A stretch of 64,000 bases of DNA, from contig CAZBFP010000013.1 in the NCBI GenBank assembly GCA_964491265.1, positions 33,740 to 97,739 of the forward strand, in the 5' to 3' direction. Positions 15,245 through 23,471 of this stretch are shown piece by piece (within the stretch, counting starts at the first letter, position 1; every line of letters begins with the position of its first letter). Below the pieces are notes generated by a model, which worked only from the letters and a program-made list of their open reading frames with translations, did not search any database and was not told the origin of the DNA. The position numbers and the translations under genes were made by a program. The DNA is from JBBAGC01 sp964491265. GTDB taxonomy: Bacteria; Spirochaetota; UBA4802; UBA5550.

Positions 15245-17515
15245 ATGAATCATGAAAAAATAATGAAAAATAAAAAATCGGGAAACAGACTCCTTAAAGA
15301 TTTTTTGAAATTAATGCTTCCATCCTTCATAGTTTTTACAGTTTTTATGGTAATGATCTTCGGATTCTTTGTACCTTTCCTTGAAAAAAAGCATCTGGAA
15401 AACAAGGAGGCTCTCAGCAGACATCTTGTGGAACTGGTTATTGATTATCTCTCTTCATTTCAGAGGGACCTCCCCCCCGATTTTATTACAGAGGATATTG
15501 CAAAAAAAAGGGCTCTTAACAGGATACGGGACTTCAGGTTCGGCAATGAGGCAAAGGACTATTTCTGGATACTTGACAGCAACGGTGTAGTTCTTATGCA
15601 CCCCTTCAGGCCGGACATAGTAAACGTTGATCCGGAAAAGATGACTGCCCCTGACGGCAGGGCTTTAACAAAACTGATGAAGGAAATGTCATCAGTTGCA
15701 AATTCCATCCCTCAGGGTGGTGCAATACAATATGTGTGGCAGAGAAGGGATGAGATTGACAAGCTGGGAAATAAAATTGCATGGCTCCAGAAGTTTGAGC
15801 CATGGGACTGGACAATAGGTACCGGGGTCTACCTGGATGAAGCTGAGAGTGAAATTCATACCTTGAAAAGAAACTCTGTTGCAGCCGGTATTCTCCTTGG
15901 ATTATTCTCAGCTGCTGTATCATTTTTCCTTTCATTCAGGGCGGAATCTCACAGAAAAAAGGAGGAGCATGCCAGGGATCAGCTTATTGAAAGTGAAAAA
16001 AATCTCCGCATAAGGGAGGAGCTTTTCCGGAGTATATTTGAAAAGAGCCCCCACGGTATTGTAATTACAGATTTAAAGAGCAGAAGGATATTAAGGGTCA
16101 ACAGCTCCTTTGAGATTATGACCGGTTACAACTGTGATGAACTACTTGAAGAGGGGATGTATAATTCTCTCTATCCTGATACCGGAGATGATTATAAAGA
16201 CCTGGTAGCGGAGATATCAAGAGAAGGGCTCACGGAAAATGTAAATTCAGTTATTTATACTAAAGATAAGAAAAGAAGAGATATAATATACTCAGCTATT
16301 CTTATCAACTATATGGGTGACAGGGCGATCCTGGAGATGATAGTTGATGTAACAGAGGAGAAGCTTCTTGAAGAGCAGCTCCGCCAGTCGCAGAAAATGG
16401 ACGTTCTGGGGAGACTGGCAGGGGGGATTGCCCACGATTTTAATAATATGCTCAGTGTTATGATAGGGAGCAGTGAGCTCCTCATGCTTAAATACGGGTC
16501 AGAGCCTGATCAGAAAAAGTATATTTTAAGAATACTTGAAACCGGAGAAAAGGCTGCTGCATTGATCCGGAAACTTATGCTCTTTTCCCGCAAAGCAGGA
16601 GTAGTATTCAGGGATTTTGATCTTCATAATATAATCAGAAATGTTGCAGATATTCTGGAGCATACCATAGACAAACGTGTACAGGTTGTTCTTTCGCTGA
16701 ATTCTGAAAGGAGCAGGATAAATGGAGATCCCAATCTTCTGGGAAATGCGCTCCTGAATCTTGCCCTTAATTCCAGGGATGCCATGCCTGATGGGGGTGT
16801 GATTACCATTAAAACCTCAGTGACCTATCTTGATGAATATTTTATTAAGGGGCAGTCATTTTTCATTCAGCCGGGTCATTACATAGAGGTCAGTGTATCT
16901 GATACAGGTGAAGGGATCCCTAAGGAAATAATGGGCAAAATCTTCGAACCTTTTTTTACAACTAAACCTTCAGGGAAAGGAACAGGGCTGGGGCTTTCCG
17001 CAGTATACGGCACTATCCATGAGCATGGCGGAGCAATAGATATCTATAGCGAGATTAACATAGGTTCAGTATTTAAGCTCTACCTCCCCTGCAGATCTGA
17101 AGAGGATTTTATTAAACCGGAAAATCAGGGCCCTGTACTCTACGGCGATGCGGTTGTTCTAATAATTGATGATGACGACAGGATAAGGGCGAATCTGAAT
17201 GATATGCTCACTGTTCTAGGATATACAGTACTGTCAGCTTCAGGGGGGCACGAGGGTATTGAAATATACAATCAAAAGAAAGACGAGATTGATCTGGTGA
17301 TTTTAGATATGATTATGCCTGAGATTAATGGAACTGAAACTATAAAACGACTTAATGAAATAAGCGGGGATGTGAAGATAATTATCTCCTCCGGTTTTCA
17401 TGATGAAGATATTACAGGTATGATCAGCAGAACTACAGTTAAAGGTTATATCCAGAAACCATTCAGAATGAATGAGTTAAGTACTTTAATTCATTCAATT
17501 CTGCAGGAAAAGTAG
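15245..17515 (+). CDS. Membrane hybrid histidine kinase (Cache-PAS-HisKA-HATPase-REC)
   Basis: A 756-residue sensor kinase. Membrane helices at about 24-45 and 212-231 enclose an extracytoplasmic sensor with the sCache_2 signature DYFWILDSNGVVLMHP (105-120) and WDWTIGTGVY. Then follow a PAS domain (about 258-375), the phospho-acceptor H397 in GGIAHDFNN, an HATPase domain with the N box (LALNSRDAMPDGG), G boxes (DTGEGIP, GKGTGLGLS), and a C-terminal receiver with phospho-acceptor D688 (VILDMIMPE). The signal is probably a small organic acid or similar ligand. No partner regulator is adjacent, so phosphotransfer must end elsewhere. A GGGTCAGAGC lies inside the gene at 16496-16505 and encodes part of GSEPDQ. 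Confidence 0.92.
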   Translation: MNHEKIMKNKKSGNRLLKDFLKLMLPSFIVFTVFMVMIFGFFVPFLEKKHLENKEALSRHLVELVIDYLSSFQRDLPPDFITEDIAKKRALNRIRDFRFGNEAKDYFWILDSNGVVLMHPFRPDIVNVDPEKMTAPDGRALTKLMKEMSSVANSIPQGGAIQYVWQRRDEIDKLGNKIAWLQKFEPWDWTIGTGVYLDEAESEIHTLKRNSVAAGILLGLFSAAVSFFLSFRAESHRKKEEHARDQLIESEKNLRIREELFRSIFEKSPHGIVITDLKSRRILRVNSSFEIMTGYNCDELLEEGMYNSLYPDTGDDYKDLVAEISREGLTENVNSVIYTKDKKRRDIIYSAILINYMGDRAILEMIVDVTEEKLLEEQLRQSQKMDVLGRLAGGIAHDFNNMLSVMIGSSELLMLKYGSEPDQKKYILRILETGEKAAALIRKLMLFSRKAGVVFRDFDLHNIIRNVADILEHTIDKRVQVVLSLNSERSRINGDPNLLGNALLNLALNSRDAMPDGGVITIKTSVTYLDEYFIKGQSFFIQPGHYIEVSVSDTGEGIPKEIMGKIFEPFFTTKPSGKGTGLGLSAVYGTIHEHGGAIDIYSEINIGSVFKLYLPCRSEEDFIKPENQGPVLYGDAVVLIIDDDDRIRANLNDMLTVLGYTVLSASGGHEGIEIYNQKKDEIDLVILDMIMPEINGTETIKRLNEISGDVKIIISSGFHDEDITGMISRTTVKGYIQKPFRMNELSTLIHSILQEK

Positions 17516-17531
17516 CTGTTTTGGGTATAGG

Positions 17532-17541
17532 GCTCTGACCC
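17532..17541 (-). repeat. REP-like repeat downstream of the RAYT gene
   Basis: GCTCTGACCC here is the reverse complement of GGGTCAGAGC. It lies just beyond the 3' end of the RAYT reading frame, so the transposase gene is bracketed by copies of the repeat on both sides (next ones at 18196, 18268 and 18294). Confidence 0.7.
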
Positions 17542-17552
17542 CGAATCCCCCC

Positions 17553-18112
17553 TTAAACCCACAAAACCAGCCTCTTCCGGTACGCATCCTCATAAAAGAG
17601 AAATTTTTCTGCACATTCTATAAAATTCCCCCCTAACTTTAAAAAATATTTATGCAAAGTAAATCTAAGGGGAGAAATGAAATTCTCATCAAGGTAGCAG
17701 TTTATAAAACCGATTTCATTTTCACGGGGATCCCTGGAAAGACCTTTTCGCACAGGAGATATTCTTCCGGATTGTCCGATTCTTCAATTATCGTAGAACC
17801 AAACCTTTCGTTCCAGAATGGCCCTGTTGCACCTGTGCCCCGGTTGTATTTTTCTGCCATTCGTGCTTTAATAAACTGCATAATAAGAGAAATGGTCTCT
17901 CTGTTCTCTAAAGTTTTTATAAGAATATGAATATGATTGGCAACAGTTTCCGCAGCAATGAGCTCAAAATTATATTTTTCCTGGCACAACTGTATTGATT
18001 CAATGAAATATTTTTTCCCGTATTTGCTTCTAAGCAGGTCCCGTTTTCCCCTGCATCGTGTGAAACAATGGTATGTTACATCCTGTGCAATAGTTCTTAA
18101 TGGTCTTGGCAT
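17553..18112 (-). pseudogene. REP-associated tyrosine transposase (RAYT), frameshifted near the C-terminus
   Basis: An IS200-like (Y1/HUH) transposase of the RAYT group, thought to mobilise REP sequences. The first 136 codons read MPRPLRTIAQDVTYHCFTRC, carry the HUH pair in NHIHIL, and end prematurely at 17702. The expected continuation (family motif NPVRxGL) appears in the next frame as SPVRKGLSRDPRENEIGF, continuing to FYEDAYRKRLVLWV and a stop at 17553. A small deletion near 17745-17760 therefore broke the frame and removed about ten residues. AGAGAGG lies before the ATG at 18112. REP-like repeats flank both ends. The RNase-like nick activity is probably lost, but copies elsewhere could still act on the repeats. 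Confidence 0.8.
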
Positions 18113-18195
18113 TTTTTCCTCTCTGCTAATATCAGAATTTGTTAAGCGCTTAATATTAATACGTTTTCTGAGGGAATTTTTTTGAAAAAAAATAG

Positions 18196-18303
18196 GGGTC
18201 AGAGCATTTTTTTAGTTTTTTTGTAAAATTAGTGAAATAAGTCAATTAGTGGGGAGGTGATGAAGTAGGGTCAGAGCCCATTATCTGATATGAGGGTCAG
18301 AGC
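18196..18303 (+). repeat. Cluster of three REP-like repeats upstream of the RAYT gene
   Basis: Exact GGGTCAGAGC at 18196-18205, 18268-18277 and 18294-18303, all in the same orientation and opposite to the copy at 17532. Together they bracket the RAYT gene, the arrangement expected of a REP-RAYT unit. Copies often extend to GGGGTCAGAGCCCC, which can fold as a short hairpin. Confidence 0.75.
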
Positions 18304-18320
18304 CCGATAAAAATAAAGCC

Positions 18321-19526
18321 TTATTTATCGCTTAAGCATATCCCTTCTTTCGAAAACCATTTTTCAAGATAATCAAACCCCACAAGCTCCTGTTCAAGCC
18401 TTAAGTTTTCTCCAAAGGTATTATTTTTCAGTTTCTCAAAAAGATCTTTTTCTTTTTCGCTCAGACATGAGAGTTCGCCGGTAAACCTTTTAGAATCAGG
18501 TTCTCTAACACAGCTTTGTATGTGTGTATTGAGTGTCTCCTCATCCATAAGCATTGATCTGCACCCGGGAAATATACTTCTTACCATGGATAGAATGCTG
18601 AAACCGTGCGTGTCAATGTCTCCCCAGTAGAAAACCTGGCAGTTTTTTATCCAGGGGATTTTTTTGAGTGATTGAATTCCGTAACCGAGTCCGAATATTA
18701 CAATTCCCTTTTTAACCATGGGGAATGTAAGACCATTGATTTTATTCTCTGTAATGAATATTTTATCTGCCTTCATATCAAGTGAAGAGAATTGTGAAAG
18801 GGGAATAGTCATGTCTGATATACTATTTATAAAAAGATCTTTGTCCAAAATCCTGAAGCGTATTAAGGGTTCGTCAAATAGAAGTCCAAAACGTTTTTCA
18901 AAGCCGTGATTTGAAAGAGGGAGGGGGTCAGAGCCCCATCCCCCCGGATCAAGGGAAATGAGAATATCTGCAATAATCCTTTTATTCGCCTCAATAAATT
19001 TTGTGTCAATACCTGGAATTACAATCTGCCGTATATAAAGCCCCGATTTCCGGTTATTTATAAAATATAAACAAACCTGTATCAGCTTATCCCATATAGA
19101 AAGATTGTCGATTACCTGCATAGGTTTATCCTGCATGAATCTGCAGAGACCGGGAATTTTTTCTTTTGAGTGTGCATAAGCTTTTTTGAAATCATCGAAC
19201 TCTTTCTTTTTCCCGCATAGCTTTAAGAAGTCGTTATCTGTTTCAATGAAGATCCTGCAGGGTATGTTCTGCCTCCCCAGCTGCCTGTGTGATACTGTCC
19301 TGTATTCAATAGAATATCCTGAACCGGTTTTATCCTTTGATGAATCAGCCAGAGCAGCAATACTCCCCCTTGTCTCAATGAAGTTGTCTGAAATTGTGCT
19401 TCCCCCTGATTTGCCAAAAGGGATGTTCACTGGGAATATATTATCATTGCCGCACCAGGCGGAAATAAAACTGCCGCTCTCCCAGAGCTTGAGCGCCCTT
19501 TTTTTTATTTCCACCGGTGTGATCAT
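18321..19526 (-). CDS. jetD: Wadjet protein JetD (TOPRIM nuclease subunit)
   Basis: The nuclease subunit of the Wadjet anti-plasmid complex, which cuts circular DNA after loop extrusion by JetABC. Residues 1-180 match the DUF3322 N-terminal part (ALKLWESGSF, VIPGIDTKFIE at 169-179) and 270-401 the DUF2220/TOPRIM part, with YWGDIDTHGF at 300-309 supplying conserved acidic residues and RSMLMDEETL following. Length 401 is normal. The start overlaps the jetC stop by four bases (ATGA). Oddity: the linker at about 194-206 is encoded by a stretch holding a GGGTCAGAGC repeat (18925-18934), giving GSDP; it sits in frame between two conserved blocks. Confidence 0.92.
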   Translation of the reverse strand: MITPVEIKKRALKLWESGSFISAWCGNDNIFPVNIPFGKSGGSTISDNFIETRGSIAALADSSKDKTGSGYSIEYRTVSHRQLGRQNIPCRIFIETDNDFLKLCGKKKEFDDFKKAYAHSKEKIPGLCRFMQDKPMQVIDNLSIWDKLIQVCLYFINNRKSGLYIRQIVIPGIDTKFIEANKRIIADILISLDPGGWGSDPLPLSNHGFEKRFGLLFDEPLIRFRILDKDLFINSISDMTIPLSQFSSLDMKADKIFITENKINGLTFPMVKKGIVIFGLGYGIQSLKKIPWIKNCQVFYWGDIDTHGFSILSMVRSIFPGCRSMLMDEETLNTHIQSCVREPDSKRFTGELSCLSEKEKDLFEKLKNNTFGENLRLEQELVGFDYLEKWFSKEGICLSDK

Positions 19527-22500
19527 TGCAGGGGAAGCTCCATTTCTCTTTTCTTTGCCTTGTATTGATCTATCGTCATATGCCCTACAAGAGAACGGTT
19601 ATCCTCCTGGTAGACAAAATGCACGGTTTTAACATAATCTTCTATTACATGGATTTTCTGAAGCGGAGTTGCTATTAAAAGCTGAAGCTCCAGTTTTTTA
19701 AAGAGTTCAAGTCCGTATCGTGCCGATTCATCCGACCCCCGGCCGAAAGCCTCATCTATCATTACAAACCTGAATGAACGCTTGAAAAGTCCGTCTTTTA
19801 CAAGGCTGAACTGGTATGCAAGGGCTGCTGCAAGAATTGTATAGGCAAGCTTCTCCTTCTGCCCGCCCGATTTTCCTGATGAATCGGAATAGAATTCCTT
19901 TTCTGAGTCATCCTCATTCCATCGTTCGCTGGCGGAAAAAACAAACCAGTTTCTCACATCAGTTACCTTTTCTGTCCACCTGCGGTCCATCTCAGCAAGG
20001 CCTTCACGTCTCTGAAAACGGTCAATAAGTTCCTTTACCTGGCGGAATTTTACTTCAGTGTAAACATCTCCATTGTCACTGAGGGTATCCCCCATGCAGA
20101 GGCGCAGATCTTCCTGAAACTGCCTTATCTCCTGGTCCATTGTTCTGTCAGGAATAAGTGTAATATAACTCCCCCTGTTGTATTCAATTTCACGGAGAGA
20201 TGAATTGATTGTTTCAATCTTCCCGGAAATCTCTATCCGTTCCTTTTCAAGTTTGTTCTGGAAAAGGGCAATATCCTGAATAGTTCCCTCGCGCAGCAGT
20301 GTTTTAAATTTTTCCTCATGACGGGGAAGATCCTGATTTACCAGATTTTCAAGAATTTTCCGGTATTCATCTGCAGCTTCAATCTTTGCGTCAAACTCAC
20401 TTGTTTCCATGGGGTATCTGATTTTGTAAGCCTGCATGAGGCTGCTTATCTTTTCATTACGTCTTCGGTTCTGGCTGGTCAGATTATCCATAAGTTTCTG
20501 AATCGATTCCCTGATCCTCTTCTGGCCTTCCTCAATATTGGCAAGAGTAATATTCTTCACAGAAAAAGTTTCTTCCTTTACCCTGTTAATAACAGGAAAG
20601 GTTTTGTCCCTTATTTCAGCAGCAATGGTGTTGAATATTTCCTCAGCCTTTTTTACTTTCTCTTTTGAATCATTCAGCTGATTTCCAAGTTCCCCCATTC
20701 TGCCAAGGAGCTCTTCATATTTTACCCGCTTTCCCCTGAGCTGTTTTTCCAGGTTGTCCAGCTGTTCTTTAAGAGTACGGAGTATGTCTGCTGATTCTTC
20801 AAGTATTCTGATTTCATTATTATGTTCATCGATCTGTTTAACGACACCCTTCCAGTCTATCTCCCTGTAGTCCCCTATGGATCCCATGTCACGGGCAGCG
20901 TCTCTCAGTTCTGCAAGTTTATTTAACTGAAGATCTATTTCCTTAACCTTTTGCAGGTATTCATCTCCGGCCTTTTGAATTATCAGGAGCTCTCCTTCCA
21001 GAATTCTGATTTTTTCTTCATTTTTCCAGCCCAGGATATATCTGCTTTTATCATCTATCCGGTGACGGTCATCCTTTTCATGGCGGATGGCGCCGGTTTT
21101 TATCTGCCCTGCCATTGTAATCGCTTTCGGCTGGTGCCTGAATTCATCAAGAGTTTCGCAGCAGGCATAGTCAAATCTGCCTGTAATTTCATTTTCAAGC
21201 CACTGGTAAAATTTTGAATCAGGTTTTATCCGGAGTTTGGAGATTACCATGTCCGGTTCCGCCTGCAGCGGTTTTGATTCACGGTTCTCTTTTATCCTGT
21301 AATATACAATTCGTCCCCGAAGATTGGTCCGGTCAACATAATCACTAACCTCTTCATAGAACTCATCCCTCACAAGGAGGCTTAATCCGAAGTTATGAAG
21401 AAGCCTCTCTATTGCCCCCTCCCATAAAGGTTGATCCTCCCGTACTTCTATAAGTTCCCCTGCAAAGGGAATTTCATCTTCACCAATACCGAGGGAGTCA
21501 CACAGTTTTTTTCTCATGGTAAGATTATGTGATGGGATATTGGTCGGCCGGTTTCTCAGAGAATCGAGCTCCTCCTCAATCTGTCTGTATTCCCCGTCAA
21601 GCCTTCTCATTTCAACGCTGGCATCTGTCTTTTCAGAATTTTTATTTTTCTGGTCTTCTTCGTATAAAATTATTTTCTTTTTAATGAGGGGTATATTCCC
21701 GTAAAAGTCATCCTCGCTACCCGGCAGGGATATGCCGATTTTCTCCGCAAGGCCTGAGTAAAAATTGTTTCTATCTTTTCTTCGTGTTTTTTCTTCAGCC
21801 AGTTCGTTAATCTCCCTTTCCAGTTCAGCAAGGCGCCTTCCACCATTGTCTTCTATGTCGCGCCGTATCTTCTCTCTCGCTCCTTCCAGGGATTCGGCAT
21901 CCTTTGTATTGGCAGCTATCTTTTTTTCAGTTCTCCTTTTTTCATCTTCAAGCCTTTCTATCCTTGAATATAGGAGATCCTTTTCTATTTCCGCGATATA
22001 ACTGTAAATGCTCTCCCTGGCCAGACGAAGCTCTTCAGTTTCATTTTCGGTATCATCATATCTGTCACACTCCTCTACAATGGGAGTGAGTTCCTCAATC
22101 TGCCTGCGGGCTTTTATTACAGCCTCATGGGCCCGGTTAAGATTGTCAAAGTTGCGGCAGAGAGTGTCTATGTCATCCTCTGCGTCGGTTGCTTCCAGCA
22201 TATGGTTTCTGACAAATTCGGTGAGGTTACCTATCGATTTCATGGACACGGTCTGGTAAAGAAGTTCTATTGCCTGATTGCTCTGTATCGCCATCCTGCG
22301 CCTGAACTCAGCACTGTAATGACTGTATGCGTCATAAACCTCATTGAGGGGATCTGCTTTCAGTTTTTTCTTAAGGGTTAAAACATCAGTTCCGGGGAGA
22401 TAAATATCTTTTTCTATAGTGAGGGGTGATGATGATATTACAAAAAATCGTTCCGGCTGGCTTTTCCCCTCTTTGAGCCACATTACCTGCACCAGAGTTA

Positions 22501-22891
22501 CTGTCTCGTTAAAATTACTGTCACGAAAACGCCCGAGCAGAACTGTAAATGCATTATCCCGCTCTCTCAGGGATACAGCCTTTGCCTGGAGCGCTTCCGC
22601 ATCTTTCTCCCTTTTGTAATGACCCAGGATATAATCGGGAAGGGAGCGTTCCTTACCCTCAGCGCCTGCTGCTTTGTTGTAGGTTATTTTCCCTGCAGGC
22701 ACAAGAAGAGTGGTGATGGCGTCAATAAGTGTCGATTTACCTGAGCCTATATCCCCTGTAAGGAGTGAGTTGTAACCATCTGTTTTTATAGTCCAGATTT
22801 TTTTATCGAATGTGCCCCAGTTCAGCAGTTCAAATTTTTCCAGCCTGAAACCGGGCATTTTAGCTGTTTCTTTTTCAGTCCAGTTGTTCAT
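19523..22891 (-). CDS. jetC: Wadjet protein JetC (SMC/MukB-like ATPase)
   Basis: The SMC-like motor of Wadjet, 1122 residues. Walker A is GDIGSGKST (46-54), followed by LIDAITTLLVPAGKITYNKAAGAEGK-type sequence; long coiled coils fill about 280-460 and 640-960, with a hinge-like region around 450-620; the C-terminal head has the signature SGGQKEKLAYT and Walker B FRFVMIDEAFGRG. The ATG at 22891 overlaps the end of jetB by 17 bases; the frame is open to 22948 but the family-like sequence begins with MNNWTEKE. ATP-driven loop extrusion on small circular plasmids and hand-over to JetD is the known role of the family. Confidence 0.95.
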   Translation of the reverse strand: MNNWTEKETAKMPGFRLEKFELLNWGTFDKKIWTIKTDGYNSLLTGDIGSGKSTLIDAITTLLVPAGKITYNKAAGAEGKERSLPDYILGHYKREKDAEALQAKAVSLRERDNAFTVLLGRFRDSNFNETVTLVQVMWLKEGKSQPERFFVISSSPLTIEKDIYLPGTDVLTLKKKLKADPLNEVYDAYSHYSAEFRRRMAIQSNQAIELLYQTVSMKSIGNLTEFVRNHMLEATDAEDDIDTLCRNFDNLNRAHEAVIKARRQIEELTPIVEECDRYDDTENETEELRLARESIYSYIAEIEKDLLYSRIERLEDEKRRTEKKIAANTKDAESLEGAREKIRRDIEDNGGRRLAELEREINELAEEKTRRKDRNNFYSGLAEKIGISLPGSEDDFYGNIPLIKKKIILYEEDQKNKNSEKTDASVEMRRLDGEYRQIEEELDSLRNRPTNIPSHNLTMRKKLCDSLGIGEDEIPFAGELIEVREDQPLWEGAIERLLHNFGLSLLVRDEFYEEVSDYVDRTNLRGRIVYYRIKENRESKPLQAEPDMVISKLRIKPDSKFYQWLENEITGRFDYACCETLDEFRHQPKAITMAGQIKTGAIRHEKDDRHRIDDKSRYILGWKNEEKIRILEGELLIIQKAGDEYLQKVKEIDLQLNKLAELRDAARDMGSIGDYREIDWKGVVKQIDEHNNEIRILEESADILRTLKEQLDNLEKQLRGKRVKYEELLGRMGELGNQLNDSKEKVKKAEEIFNTIAAEIRDKTFPVINRVKEETFSVKNITLANIEEGQKRIRESIQKLMDNLTSQNRRRNEKISSLMQAYKIRYPMETSEFDAKIEAADEYRKILENLVNQDLPRHEEKFKTLLREGTIQDIALFQNKLEKERIEISGKIETINSSLREIEYNRGSYITLIPDRTMDQEIRQFQEDLRLCMGDTLSDNGDVYTEVKFRQVKELIDRFQRREGLAEMDRRWTEKVTDVRNWFVFSASERWNEDDSEKEFYSDSSGKSGGQKEKLAYTILAAALAYQFSLVKDGLFKRSFRFVMIDEAFGRGSDESARYGLELFKKLELQLLIATPLQKIHVIEDYVKTVHFVYQEDNRSLVGHMTIDQYKAKKREMELPLQ

Positions 22892-23462
22892 TGCTGTATT
22901 CCATGTAGGTTTTGAGTTTTTCCTCAAGAGATGATATCCAGTCAGCATCTACAAAGGCCCTGAGAATCCTTTTAACTTCATATGTTTCATTCTGCGAGTC
23001 CATTGCCCTTACAAAACCGATCTCAGCAGTTTTTTTAAGGGCGGATTCAATCCTGTCCGCCATCTTTGCCTCATTCCCTGTATCGGGCATATAAAGCCTG
23101 GTCATATCTATTATCTGATCTTTTGTGAGTATAACCCGTGATGTTTCTCCGCCGGCATCAGCCTCTATAAGCTTCTTCCTGAGCAGAATGCAGAGGAGGC
23201 TTACTGTGTAGCTCAGTTGTCTTCTCGGTACAAGCCTGGGTATTTCATTTTCTCCATCTGCAGCGTCCTTTTGCCTGAAGTAGGCATAACCTTCAGTCTC
23301 GTCAACAACACATTCCAGTCCAAGCACTGCGGCCTGTTCTGCCACCCTGGCCCGGAGTGACGGGAGTGACTGCCAGAGAAGCGGGTCTTTGTCGCGGTAT
23401 ATGATTCCCTTTAAAAGATTTATCATAAGCGCTGAAAGCATATTGTTTTTCTGTTCTTCCAT
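22875..23462 (-). CDS. jetB: Wadjet protein JetB (MukE-like, DUF4194)
   Basis: A 195-residue winged-helix (kite) subunit of Wadjet, analogous to MukE. Features typical of DUF4194 are the N-terminal LLKGIIYRDKDPLLWQSL, the Y-F-R strand block EGYAYFRQ, and RRQLSYTVSLLCILLRKKL. It lies nine bases after jetA and overlaps jetC, so all four jet genes are translated as a unit. AAGGGAA precedes the ATG. Confidence 0.92.
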   Translation of the reverse strand: MEEQKNNMLSALMINLLKGIIYRDKDPLLWQSLPSLRARVAEQAAVLGLECVVDETEGYAYFRQKDAADGENEIPRLVPRRQLSYTVSLLCILLRKKLIEADAGGETSRVILTKDQIIDMTRLYMPDTGNEAKMADRIESALKKTAEIGFVRAMDSQNETYEVKRILRAFVDADWISSLEEKLKTYMEYSNEQLD

Positions 23463-23471
23463 CGTATTCCC

